NCBI GenBank assembly: GCA_002415025.1
Contig: DIBR01000011.1
Span: 157,909 to 171,981, forward strand
Direction of reading: 5' to 3'
Source of the DNA: Spongiibacteraceae bacterium UBA5047
GTDB taxonomy: Bacteria; Pseudomonadota; Gammaproteobacteria; Pseudomonadales; Spongiibacteraceae
DNA: 14,073 nucleotides
Position numbers and translations under genes: made by a program. The notes below the pieces were generated by a model that worked only from the letters and a program-made list of their open reading frames with translations, did no database searches and had not been told where the DNA came from. Positions 1 to 6,924 of this stretch are shown one piece after another. The first letter of the stretch is position 1; each line of letters opens with the position of its first letter.

Positions 1-2721
1 CAAACGGCCCTTACGCTGGCGCTGGATGGACTCTGGTGCTATAGCTACCAGACACATACCGGCGTGCTGCGCGTACCCGGGCTCTGGCACAGCGAACAAG
101 CCGACGGCCACCCCCTGCCGGGCGTAGCCGTCGTTACCTATCGGTTGCGCGTCAGGCACGACATTATCGAGCAACCAGTTTCCATCCGATTGCCACGTCC
201 ATACGACCAATACCGTGTACTCGTTAACGGTCAAGCCGTTTTGCACGATGGCACAGTCCCTTATATCAGCGAGCGCCAACCGCACTACTGGCAATTTCGC
301 ACCAGCGGCGAAACCACCGATATCCTGATCGAAGTCAGCAACGAACGTTTTGTTTCCGGCGGGTTACGCGAAGCCCCTGCCATCGGCCTTAGCAGTGCTG
401 TCAACGACGCCCGGCTGCAACGGCTCGCCCTTGAAGCTGTCCAGTCCGGTCTGCTTCTGCTCATGGCCTTTATTTTATTCGCGCAATACGCTGCCATGCG
501 GCAGCACTCCAATGCAGGGTCTTTCTATGCGCTCACCTGTTTGGGGGTGGCGATATTCGCCGGGCTCGGCGGGGAGCAATGGCTAAGCCTTGTGCTAACG
601 CCCTGGGATATTCACCCTGATCTAAATTGGCGCTGGGCCATGATCGCCGTCAGCGTATTGGGCTTGTCGGAGTTTACCCACCGGCAGTACCCCCGCGACT
701 CTCTCCCTTACCCCTTATACGCCTGGCGCATAATTACCTGTGTATTTTTGCTTGCCTGCCTGACCCTGGCGCCACGCGCCCTCGCCTGGACGTTCTGGGG
801 GCTGGAAATTCTCGCCCTGGTGATGGCCGCCTACCTGGTGGGTGTTGTTGCGCTTGCAGCACTGCGACAGCGCGAAAACGCATTGATCACTGCAACGCTT
901 TACGTTCTGCTGTTCATGGCAACGGCCCACGACATTCTCGTGGACTTCACCGGCATTTATTCCGGCAATTTCGGCCCAACCGCCATGGTGCTCTGTCTGA
1001 TTGGCCAGGGCCTGGTGTTATCGAGACAAAATGCTCGGGCACATATGAACAGCCTCGCACTGGTAGAACGGCTTGAGCGCGCAGAGAAAGTGAAAGACGA
1101 CTTTCTGGCCAATACCTCGCATGAATTGCGTACACCCTTGCAAACCATTATCGGACTGGCATCCGGCGAGCGCTCCGAAAACCGGCGTTTGATTGCCGAT
1201 ACCGCCCGCCGCCTCGCACTTCTGGTCGACGACCTGATGGATTTAACGCGCCTGCGTCATCAGGAAATCCGCCTGGAAAAAACCAGCATTCCCGTCAAGA
1301 CCGAACTGCAAACCTTGCAGCAATTGTTTTTGCCTTTGGTCGCTCACCGCAGCCTAAGCATCGATATCGACGCTCCCGAGCCGACACTTTGCGTAGAAGC
1401 AGACCCCAAACGACTCCGGCAGGTGCTTTACAATCTCCTTGGCAATGCCGTGAAATTCACCGCTCAGGGGAATATCACGCTGTATGCGTCTCGCAGTAAC
1501 GGCAAAGTGAGCCTGGGCGTGCGTGATTCCGGCCCCGGCATGACCCCGGACCAGCAGTTCAAGGCACTGGCGCGTTACGAACAACTGGGCCGCAACCGTG
1601 AAGGCGTCGGGCTCGGCCTCCCGATTTCACAGGCGATACTCCAGGCCCATGGCAGCGCACTGGAGATTCGCTCCTCTAACGCCGGAACCAATATCAGCTT
1701 TCTGCTGGAGGAAGGCTCGGGGCAAGCGGTCACCGGCCACATGCCGGCCCTATCGCAGATCTCTACCTCGTCCTCCTCGCCACTCGAACACCCCGAGCCG
1801 CAGGCTCTTCAGGCAGCCGACAACGCAGACTACATATTGATCATCGACGATGACGGTGCAGTACTCGAGGCACTCGCGCACATGCTCAGCCCGCTAGCCA
1901 CGCCGGTGGTTATTGAAAGCCGCATCGAAAGTGCCCTGGCACGCATCGGCCAACACCCGCCTGCCCTGCTGATTCTCGACTTGATGATGCCCCAGATTTC
2001 AGGCTTTGAACTGCTGCAAACCCTGCGGCTGCAATATGACCAACGGCAACTCCCGATCATTGTACTGACCGCTCGCCACGGACAACACGACCTTCGGCGC
2101 GCTCTGACGCTGGGGGCGAACGACTACGCTGTCAAACCCTGCGAGCCGCTGGAATTACTGGAGCGCGCCCGCGGTCAACTCAGACTCCGTCGCGGCGAGA
2201 CAAGCCTAACCCCCATCACCAAGCTCAGTGTCGAGCAGCTCAACAGCGGTCGCCCCATTGCACTGGTCAGCGCCGGTGAAGACCTTCTGGATGGTAATAC
2301 CAGCGGGCGCGCACTGTTTTCCGACAACCCCCGTAGCGCCGAGCTGAAACTTCCCCTGGGCGACGGGTACCTCTTACTCTGGCCCCTGCCGGCGCTACCC
2401 GAAGAGCCGCGCACACTTTTGGTAACCGCCATTCAGGAAGCCTATGCGCGCTGGCAAGAACTGGGCGGCAACCGCGTAAGTCTGGCGGAAAAATCCCGCC
2501 AGTGGCGCGTGCAGATTGACGGCAGCACCGCCCGCGCGCGAACCTTTGATCGCTACTTCTCTCTCGCTACGCTGCCCAAGCGCCCCCACATCGACCGCGT
2601 GATCAACACCGTTCGCTTTGTGATCAACCAGCTGCCCGACAACAGCCAGCACACACTCAATGAGTATCTCGACAAACTGGAACAGGCACGTCAGGAAAAT
2701 CGGCAGACCTTCTATAAATAA
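1..2721 (+). CDS. Hybrid histidine kinase with 7TM sensor and REC domain (5' end cut off)
   Basis: Membrane sensor kinase: it should autophosphorylate on His and pass the phosphate to its own receiver. The frame is open to base 1, and the residues before the GTG at 64 already read as part of the sensor fold (LDGLWCYSY, then VPGLWHS and TYRLRV), so the true start lies upstream. Residue numbers below count from 64. Residues 1-115 look like the extracytoplasmic sugar-binding-like module found in 7TMR-DISM kinases. About 120-320 holds roughly seven hydrophobic segments. The H-box is SHELRTP with H353. The N-box has N461, G1 is DSGPG at 488-492, and G2 is GVGLGLP at 514-520. The receiver has an acidic pocket at 595-597, phospho-acceptor D639, T669 and K691. 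Residues 713-885 form a further region with no output domain I recognise. It ends just before the secreted-protein operon, which it could regulate; that link is inference. The ligand is unknown. Confidence 0.9.
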   Translation, partial: QTALTLALDGLWCYSYQTHTGVLRVPGLWHSEQADGHPLPGVAVVTYRLRVRHDIIEQPVSIRLPRPYDQYRVLVNGQAVLHDGTVPYISERQPHYWQFRTSGETTDILIEVSNERFVSGGLREAPAIGLSSAVNDARLQRLALEAVQSGLLLLMAFILFAQYAAMRQHSNAGSFYALTCLGVAIFAGLGGEQWLSLVLTPWDIHPDLNWRWAMIAVSVLGLSEFTHRQYPRDSLPYPLYAWRIITCVFLLACLTLAPRALAWTFWGLEILALVMAAYLVGVVALAALRQRENALITATLYVLLFMATAHDILVDFTGIYSGNFGPTAMVLCLIGQGLVLSRQNARAHMNSLALVERLERAEKVKDDFLANTSHELRTPLQTIIGLASGERSENRRLIADTARRLALLVDDLMDLTRLRHQEIRLEKTSIPVKTELQTLQQLFLPLVAHRSLSIDIDAPEPTLCVEADPKRLRQVLYNLLGNAVKFTAQGNITLYASRSNGKVSLGVRDSGPGMTPDQQFKALARYEQLGRNREGVGLGLPISQAILQAHGSALEIRSSNAGTNISFLLEEGSGQAVTGHMPALSQISTSSSSPLEHPEPQALQAADNADYILIIDDDGAVLEALAHMLSPLATPVVIESRIESALARIGQHPPALLILDLMMPQISGFELLQTLRLQYDQRQLPIIVLTARHGQHDLRRALTLGANDYAVKPCEPLELLERARGQLRLRRGETSLTPITKLSVEQLNSGRPIALVSAGEDLLDGNTSGRALFSDNPRSAELKLPLGDGYLLLWPLPALPEEPRTLLVTAIQEAYARWQELGGNRVSLAEKSRQWRVQIDGSTARARTFDRYFSLATLPKRPHIDRVINTVRFVINQLPDNSQHTLNEYLDKLEQARQENRQTFYK

Positions 2722-2758
2722 TTCAAGGCTTTCGCCTGACAGCTCAAAATAGCGGCGT

Positions 2759-2788
2759 TTTTACCAGCTTTTACCATGCTCTACCATC
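2759..2788. promoter_or_regulatory. Three tandem 10-bp TACCA repeats, candidate activator site
   Basis: Three contiguous 10-bp units (TTTTACCAGC, TTTTACCATG, CTCTACCATC) place TACCA at 2762, 2772 and 2782, exactly one helical turn apart. Direct repeats phased at 10-11 bp are typical of sites bound by response-regulator dimers in tandem. They lie in the gap between the sensor kinase and the six-gene operon, about 45 bp upstream of an A+T-rich candidate -10. The functional role is inferred. Confidence 0.35.
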
Positions 2789-2814
2789 AGGACAGAAGCA
2801 GCATAACCTACTGT

Positions 2815-2840
2815 TTTTAAACCATTAAAATATTAAAATT
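2815..2840 (+). promoter_or_regulatory. A+T-rich candidate promoter for the secreted-protein operon
   Basis: This is the most A+T-rich stretch of the 205-bp gap. It contains two TAAAAT -10-like hexamers (2826-2831 and 2834-2839). No hexamer resembling TTGACA sits 16-18 bp upstream, so if this is the promoter it probably needs an activator. I saw no convincing sigma-54 (-24/-12) element. The rest of the gap holds nothing else recognisable, and no strong terminator follows the kinase gene. Confidence 0.25.
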
Positions 2841-2926
2841 GCCACCACAGCTGTTTACCGCACCTTGCACAACATCTCCTTGTCGCCAAGCATTAGGGGT
2901 AACAAAAACACAGCGGCAATAATTCG

Positions 2927-3661
2927 ATGCAGGCCCGACCCACGCGCAAGAAAGACTGTCTAACGCCCTCAGCTGTGCTGCTCGCAGCGCTAGTGGTTTG
3001 CGGCGTCAGCGACACCTCCGCGCGGGGGTTGCGTCAACTGCAGCCGGTGCCAGCGGCACCGACGGCAGGCATCAGCTTGCACAACGCTGAAGCAACATTT
3101 GACCGATCGTCTGATACCGCAACAACCGATCTGGAACGCTTGCTCAATAACAGCCTGATTATGCAGAGTGCGAGCCGCAGAGCTGCACAGCTGTCACTCA
3201 GTCAGGCGCCAAATCAAGCCAGCCTCGGGATACTCCTGCGCAGCCGCCCGCGACCCGACCGCGATCGTGTTACCCAGGCGCTCGAAAGTACGCTGGCCGC
3301 ATGGGGCACGCCTGAACTGGAATCCATTCTATCCAGCGGCTACTACGATGCGAATCGACTCCAGAACGAAATTCGAAACCGCGTACCCACCGACGCTCGA
3401 CTGGAACTGCTGCGCCTTGAAGATTACCGAATTATTGAAGACAGCATTGTCACTACCGCAACAAATAATCTGGCGCGCGTCTGGTTGATCGTGGCCAATG
3501 CCATTACTCAGGTAGAACTCAACGATCCAATAGCCGGTTTCGTCAACGTTCGCGGGCGGCAGCGCTATACGTTTCATTTGTTTGACGTGGCGACGCTGTC
3601 CGATAACCCCAACCAAACGACTATCAACTTCCAAGCTTATGACCGGGAGATACTGCGATGA
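2927..3661 (+). CDS. Hypothetical exported protein, first gene of the operon
   Basis: A 244-aa protein I do not recognise. The N-terminus has a basic stretch (RPTRKKD) followed by a hydrophobic core at about 15-27 and a likely signal-peptidase I site near TSA at 30-32. Cys25 is not preceded by a small residue, so a lipoprotein is unlikely. Mature residues 60-110 look helical and Arg/Leu-rich. Residues 150-240 alternate hydrophobic and polar residues, including VWLIVANAITQVEL and the strand-like RYTFHLFDV. ATG 2927 is the first usable start, because an in-frame TAA lies at 2900-2902. It has only a weak purine-rich leader (GCGGCAA). The stop overlaps the next start by 4 bp (ATGA), which implies translational coupling. 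A periplasmic accessory or assembly role is inferred from context only. That it is a gene is well supported; its function is unknown. Confidence 0.75.
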   Translation: MQARPTRKKDCLTPSAVLLAALVVCGVSDTSARGLRQLQPVPAAPTAGISLHNAEATFDRSSDTATTDLERLLNNSLIMQSASRRAAQLSLSQAPNQASLGILLRSRPRPDRDRVTQALESTLAAWGTPELESILSSGYYDANRLQNEIRNRVPTDARLELLRLEDYRIIEDSIVTTATNNLARVWLIVANAITQVELNDPIAGFVNVRGRQRYTFHLFDVATLSDNPNQTTINFQAYDREILR

Positions 3662-4185
3662 AAAAATTCCTACTGGCGGGTGCGCTGGCTCCCTTGATGA
3701 TCATTCAACAGGTCAGCGCCGATAGCCTTACCGTCAACGTGCCAGTGTCGGTAAAATCCATGCGCGCAGAATTTGCCTTTTTGCGGGTCAAATGCGCCTT
3801 GCGTTACCTTGCTTTCGACAACTATCAAAGTCGTGCGAGATACGAGCAAAGTGACTATATTCCGCTCGACACCTTCGGCAACCTGAAGCGAACAGTTTCA
3901 ATACGGTTTGACACCTCAACTATCCCTCCCGAAGAGCTCCACGGACCCGCAAGAGTGCTCCAATGCGAAGCCAATCTCTACAACCAGAACAAAGACAAAA
4001 TACTGCTTTCGCAAAATGAACCTGGTGACCCCACAGCAAGAGCGGCGCTTATCAACGATCAGGCATCCGTACTCTCTGTAGTGGCTGCGCCCTGGGTTCC
4101 CGATGAGCCATCGCCCCACGTTCGACTCCTCGGCGGCAACTCCCAAATGCCCGCAAACCCTTCCAGTTCGCCACGAATTCGCTAA
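3658..4185 (+). CDS. Small exported beta-rich protein, paralogue A
   Basis: A 175-aa protein with a classic Sec signal peptide (MKKF, hydrophobic core, cleavage after VSA near residue 21). The mature part opens with alternating hydrophobic residues (LTVNVPVSVKSM), as in a beta-strand. It has two cysteines, C46 and C103, likely to form a disulfide in the periplasm. The motif PLDTFGNL is at about 69-76, INDQASVLSV at about 132-141, and the tail is Pro/Ser-rich. It shares this plan, including the 57-residue Cys spacing, with the next gene, so the two look like an ancient tandem duplication. ATG 3658 overlaps the previous stop and has GGGAG at 3645-3649 at good spacing. The family is unknown. The size and fold would suit a minor structural subunit or a periplasmic chaperone of a surface assembly, but no canonical pilin or PapD-type motif is visible. 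Confidence 0.8.
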   Translation: MKKFLLAGALAPLMIIQQVSADSLTVNVPVSVKSMRAEFAFLRVKCALRYLAFDNYQSRARYEQSDYIPLDTFGNLKRTVSIRFDTSTIPPEELHGPARVLQCEANLYNQNKDKILLSQNEPGDPTARAALINDQASVLSVVAAPWVPDEPSPHVRLLGGNSQMPANPSSSPRIR

Positions 4186-4193
4186 CACACCGC

Positions 4194-4199
4194 AGGAGT
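4194..4199 (+). promoter_or_regulatory. Strong ribosome binding site of paralogue B
   Basis: AGGAGT lies 7 nt before the ATG at 4207. It is the best Shine-Dalgarno sequence in the operon and fixes the start of paralogue B. Confidence 0.7.
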
Positions 4200-4206
4200 A
4201 AAGCGC

Positions 4207-4755
4207 ATGAATACCCGTCCAATAATTGCGATATGTCTGCTTGTCATTGGCCTGCCAGCTTTTGCCGGCACCATGACACTGAAAATACCACTTAAAGTCG
4301 TGCTGATGAATGAAGCGGTACACAGCGCAAAAATCATGTGTGAAGTGTACGCCGGGGCAGAGGCTCAACGGCGAGTGTCGCGAGGTTTTAGCGAATTTTA
4401 CCCACTGGATGCGTTCGGCAACCTGAACGTCACCGTACCTATTGCCATAAGCCTCGAACGCTTTGACGGTCTACAGGGCAGCTTTTTGCAAAATTCGCCC
4501 AGCTACGCATGCATAGTGAGTTTTTATGACGAAAACAATTCCATGGTACTGACTACCTACAGCCCCGACCCTACCACTGAAGCCGGCCAAAACCTGAGAA
4601 GCCAACTGATCAACGATGACAAATCGGTCATGATGCTGGAAGTTGACCATTTCGCGCCCGACCCTCCCAGCCAACTTGAAACCACACTCGGTGGCCGTCG
4701 CAACAATCTCGATACTCAGCTGCAACAACCCCAGAACTTTCGACTGCAACGATAA
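4207..4755 (+). CDS. Small exported beta-rich protein, paralogue B
   Basis: A 182-aa protein with a Sec signal peptide (hydrophobic residues 6-19, cleavage after AFA near 20). The mature part starts TMTLKIPLKVVLMNEA, matching the opening of paralogue A. Matching landmarks follow: C45 and C102 (spacing 57, as in A), FYPLDAFGNL versus YIPLDTFGNL, LINDDKSV versus LINDQASV, then DPPS and LGG near the end. A third cysteine, C10, lies inside the signal peptide. Overall identity to A is low, so the copies are old and have diverged rather than being a recent duplication. The C-terminus is Gln/Asn/Arg-rich. The next gene begins 5 bp after the stop. Function is unknown; a paired accessory or subunit role alongside A is inferred. 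Confidence 0.8.
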   Translation: MNTRPIIAICLLVIGLPAFAGTMTLKIPLKVVLMNEAVHSAKIMCEVYAGAEAQRRVSRGFSEFYPLDAFGNLNVTVPIAISLERFDGLQGSFLQNSPSYACIVSFYDENNSMVLTTYSPDPTTEAGQNLRSQLINDDKSVMMLEVDHFAPDPPSQLETTLGGRRNNLDTQLQQPQNFRLQR

Positions 4756-4760
4756 GGCGA

Positions 4761-6368
4761 ATGCAAGTGTCACTGCGCAGATCAGTCTTTATGGCCCTTG
4801 CACTGACGACAGTGCAAGCGTCCGGCGCCGCACCCGCTGCACCGGCGGCTACAACCGCGCAGAAAAATCTGGTTGTTAGCTTCAGTGAAGATATCGTTCT
4901 GCAAGGCACGCGCGGAGACCACCCCAACAACGTTGTAATGAGTTTCACCGACGGCTTTGTTCTGCAGGGCACACGGCAAAACTTTCCCAACAGCTCATCT
5001 GTGACGCTGGCAGAAAGCATCGTACTGGAAGGCACTCGGCAGGATCTGCCAAACAACTTTTCCGTTTCACTGCAAGACAGCATTACGTTGCAAGGCACCC
5101 GTACAAATATGCCAAATGAATTTTCGGTGTCGATGGACAATGGCATCGTACTGCAAGGCACTCGCACGGACCTGCCGAACGACTTTTCGGTGAGTTTCAG
5201 CAGCGGCCTGGAAATCACCGGGACGCGAACAGACGAGCCGGAAACATTTAGCGTCACTGATTCAACCGGGCTGACTGTCACAGGCACAGGGCAAAACAAC
5301 CCTGAGCATTTCAGCGTAACCAATGCCAGCGGACTTACGGTGACAGGCACAGCCCAGAACTACCCGGAACACTTCGTCGTAACCAGCCCCCGTGGATTTA
5401 CGGCCATGGGCACAGCACAGAACAGCCCCGACCATTTCAGTGTAACCGCCCCGACCGGGTTTACCGTCATTGGTACTGCGCAGAATCAGCCTGATTATTT
5501 AAGCGTAACCGACTCCGGCGGACTTACTGTCATTGGCACAGCGCAGAATCATCCCGACCATTTCAGTGTGACCAACGTTACGGGACTGAGCGCTGTCGGA
5601 ACCGGCCAGACTTCACCGGATACATTTACGGTCACGAGCCCACGTGCGCTGATCACTACCGGCACGCGCATTGTTCTAAAAAATGATCCCTCGACAACCG
5701 AAAATACTGCGCCGTATCAGCTTTCATTTATTCCGCTAACCACGTTGCTGCAAGTAGAAACTCTCTCTCTGAATGGCCAGCAAACCAATCCCTTCGACAA
5801 CGAGCAAGCCGCTACACAGATTGCCCAGGCCATCGCAACAAAGCGAAACGAAGTAGCCTCCGCCGGGAATACATCGAATAGCGGCAATGCCGGTAGCACA
5901 ACCGATACCGGAAGCACGGGTGGCAGTACAGATGGAAGCACCGGCGGGACCACGCCCCCGCCAACAGCACAAACACTTCCGGTGAACGGCACGCTTCCCC
6001 TGAGCTCGACCGCAGGGCAGATCAACCTTGACTACAACCCCGCGCCCGGTGGTCGCAGCCTGAGCATTTTCAACGAAAGCAGCACCGGACCCATGCCGGT
6101 TCGACGGGTTCTCACTACGCAGGGGGTAAGTCAGGGCGCCGTACAGATTATCGTCGATAACGATTTCTTCACCGCCATTAGCCGCAGCAATGGTTCGGAT
6201 GTAGTGAGCGCACCCGGCAACCAGATTCTGATCGTGCAGGACATCAGCGACAACACATTCCTGCAGATACGCATCGAGGTCGGACCAGCCAATTTCTTTG
6301 GCGATCATGAAGTAACAGCCACCGAAGGTTATTACTGCGGACAAAACCAGAGTAGTTGCCCCCTGTAA
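4761..6368 (+). CDS. Exported protein with about 13 tandem 21-residue repeats
   Basis: A 535-aa protein. Residues 1-22 form a signal peptide (basic LRRS, then a hydrophobic core) and an Ala/Pro/Thr-rich leader runs to 35. Residues 36-287 are exactly twelve 21-residue repeats, and a thirteenth partial copy starts at 288. Each repeat has FSV(S/T), then a short polar turn with Gly, then a strand of the LTV or IVL type, G-T, (R/A)-Q/T, N/D and Pro. Two strands per repeat would suit a beta-solenoid or a stacked, amyloid-like fibre. Copies 1-5 carry QGTR and PN; copies 7-12 carry GTAQN or GTGQ and PE/PD; copy 6 is intermediate. A Ser/Gly/Thr linker ends in PPP (about 365-400), and a C-terminal beta-rich domain runs from 405 to 535. 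The only cysteines, C526 and C533, are close to the end and could pair. ATG 4761 follows AAGG at short spacing; M11 is an alternative start. The likely role is a surface or matrix structural protein or adhesin (inference). Confidence 0.82.
   Translation: MQVSLRRSVFMALALTTVQASGAAPAAPAATTAQKNLVVSFSEDIVLQGTRGDHPNNVVMSFTDGFVLQGTRQNFPNSSSVTLAESIVLEGTRQDLPNNFSVSLQDSITLQGTRTNMPNEFSVSMDNGIVLQGTRTDLPNDFSVSFSSGLEITGTRTDEPETFSVTDSTGLTVTGTGQNNPEHFSVTNASGLTVTGTAQNYPEHFVVTSPRGFTAMGTAQNSPDHFSVTAPTGFTVIGTAQNQPDYLSVTDSGGLTVIGTAQNHPDHFSVTNVTGLSAVGTGQTSPDTFTVTSPRALITTGTRIVLKNDPSTTENTAPYQLSFIPLTTLLQVETLSLNGQQTNPFDNEQAATQIAQAIATKRNEVASAGNTSNSGNAGSTTDTGSTGGSTDGSTGGTTPPPTAQTLPVNGTLPLSSTAGQINLDYNPAPGGRSLSIFNESSTGPMPVRRVLTTQGVSQGAVQIIVDNDFFTAISRSNGSDVVSAPGNQILIVQDISDNTFLQIRIEVGPANFFGDHEVTATEGYYCGQNQSSCPL
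4866..5672 (+). repeat. 63-bp tandem repeat array encoding the 21-aa repeats
   Basis: Twelve full in-frame 63-bp units (4866-5621) plus a partial thirteenth (from 5622) with no indels between units. DNA identity between units is modest and codons differ freely, while the protein pattern FSVT / G / GT / P is kept. The array is therefore old and under selection for protein shape, not freshly amplified. There are no non-repeat spacers, so this is not a CRISPR. Confidence 0.9.
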
Positions 6369-6375
6369 GCACAAT

Positions 6376-6379
6376 GGAG
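6376..6379 (+). promoter_or_regulatory. Ribosome binding site that fixes the start of the FPGDDF gene
   Basis: GGAG lies 6 nt before ATG 6386. The reading frame is open further upstream to a TTG at 6356, but that codon lies inside the preceding gene and would put extra residues in front of a typical twin-arginine signal, so 6386 is preferred. Confidence 0.65.
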
Positions 6380-6385
6380 ATAGCC

Positions 6386-6919
6386 ATGAAACGACGACAC
6401 ATTATTAAAGCCGGTGCTGCCCTCTGCGCCGTTGCGGCTTCACCGCTTGCACTCAGCGGAGAAGCGGGAAACATAACCCTGCAAATTGCCAATAGCCGTT
6501 CGCTTGCAGGGCAGTCAGGTGCCACGCTACGCCGAAACTTGTTGCGCCAGATCACCCTCCGGATCTCGGTACGACAGGCTACCATCGCCAGATTGTTTGC
6601 CGTACGGATAGAACGGGGCCGCATCGCCAATACCTTTTCCTCACCGCGATTTAAAGTAGCGCCAGGCAATGCACGCTTTCCCGGAGATGATTTTTTCCCG
6701 GGCGACGACTTCTTTCCCGGTGACGACTTTTTCCCGGGCGATAACTTCTTTCCCGGTGACGATTTTAGCCCGCGTCACAACCCGAGCGGCGCCGCACAGG
6801 AAGCCGCCACAAGAACACTGGCCATTTCACCTGAACAAAGTGGCTACTTCTTTATCGTGTTCTCAGACCTGGGCGGCGTCAGTGGCAGCGGCTTTGGCCT
6901 AGGCACTGTGCGGACCTGA
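6386..6919 (+). CDS. Small Tat-signal-like protein with five FPGDDF repeats
   Basis: A 177-aa protein of unknown family. The N-terminus MKRRHIIKAGAAL fits the twin-arginine pattern RR-x-hydrophobic-hydrophobic-K, followed by a mild Ala-rich hydrophobic core and LALSG, so Tat export is likely; Sec export remains possible. Residues 49-80 are strongly Arg-rich. Residues 98-127 are five perfect or near-perfect copies of FPGDDF (the fourth is FPGDNF), giving an acidic, aromatic block. The tail from 137 on is hydrophobic and Gly-rich (GYFFIVFSDLGG, SGSGFGLG). Basic and acidic segments are therefore sharply separated. The Asp pairs could bind Ca2+ or interact with basic partners; neither is shown. 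It starts 17 bp after the repeat-protein gene and ends 5 bp before the barrel gene, so it belongs to the same operon. Confidence 0.78.
   Translation: MKRRHIIKAGAALCAVAASPLALSGEAGNITLQIANSRSLAGQSGATLRRNLLRQITLRISVRQATIARLFAVRIERGRIANTFSSPRFKVAPGNARFPGDDFFPGDDFFPGDDFFPGDNFFPGDDFSPRHNPSGAAQEAATRTLAISPEQSGYFFIVFSDLGGVSGSGFGLGTVRT
6677..6766 (+). repeat. 18-bp repeats with a 36-bp super-period (FPGDDF x5)
   Basis: Five 18-bp units. Codons alternate: units 1, 3 and 5 use TTT-CCC-GGA/T, while units 2 and 4 use TTC-CCG-GGC. Units 2+3 and 4+5 match at 33 of 36 bases. The array therefore grew by copying a 36-bp pair, and recently enough that synonymous positions are still shared. Confidence 0.9.
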
Positions 6920-6924
6920 ATGCC

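Noticed and set aside
2722..2760. Terminator after the sensor kinase
   Set aside because: Only a 4-bp stem (AGGC/GCCT) is present with no T-tract directly after it. Read-through into the operon is therefore possible.
2850..2875. Sigma-54 promoter at TTGCA near 2869
   Set aside because: The GG of the -24 element is missing at the required distance.
2927..3661. Lipoprotein
   Set aside because: The candidate Cys25 is preceded by Val-Val (LVVC), so the lipobox rule of a small residue at -1 is not met.
4628..5350. Long antisense open frame across the repeat array (240 codons, - strand)
   Set aside because: It mirrors the 63-bp repeats of the sense gene, has no ribosome site, and overlaps a well-supported gene. 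It is a by-product of repeat composition.
4866..5672. CRISPR array
   Set aside because: Repeats are contiguous, coding and diverged, with no unique spacers.
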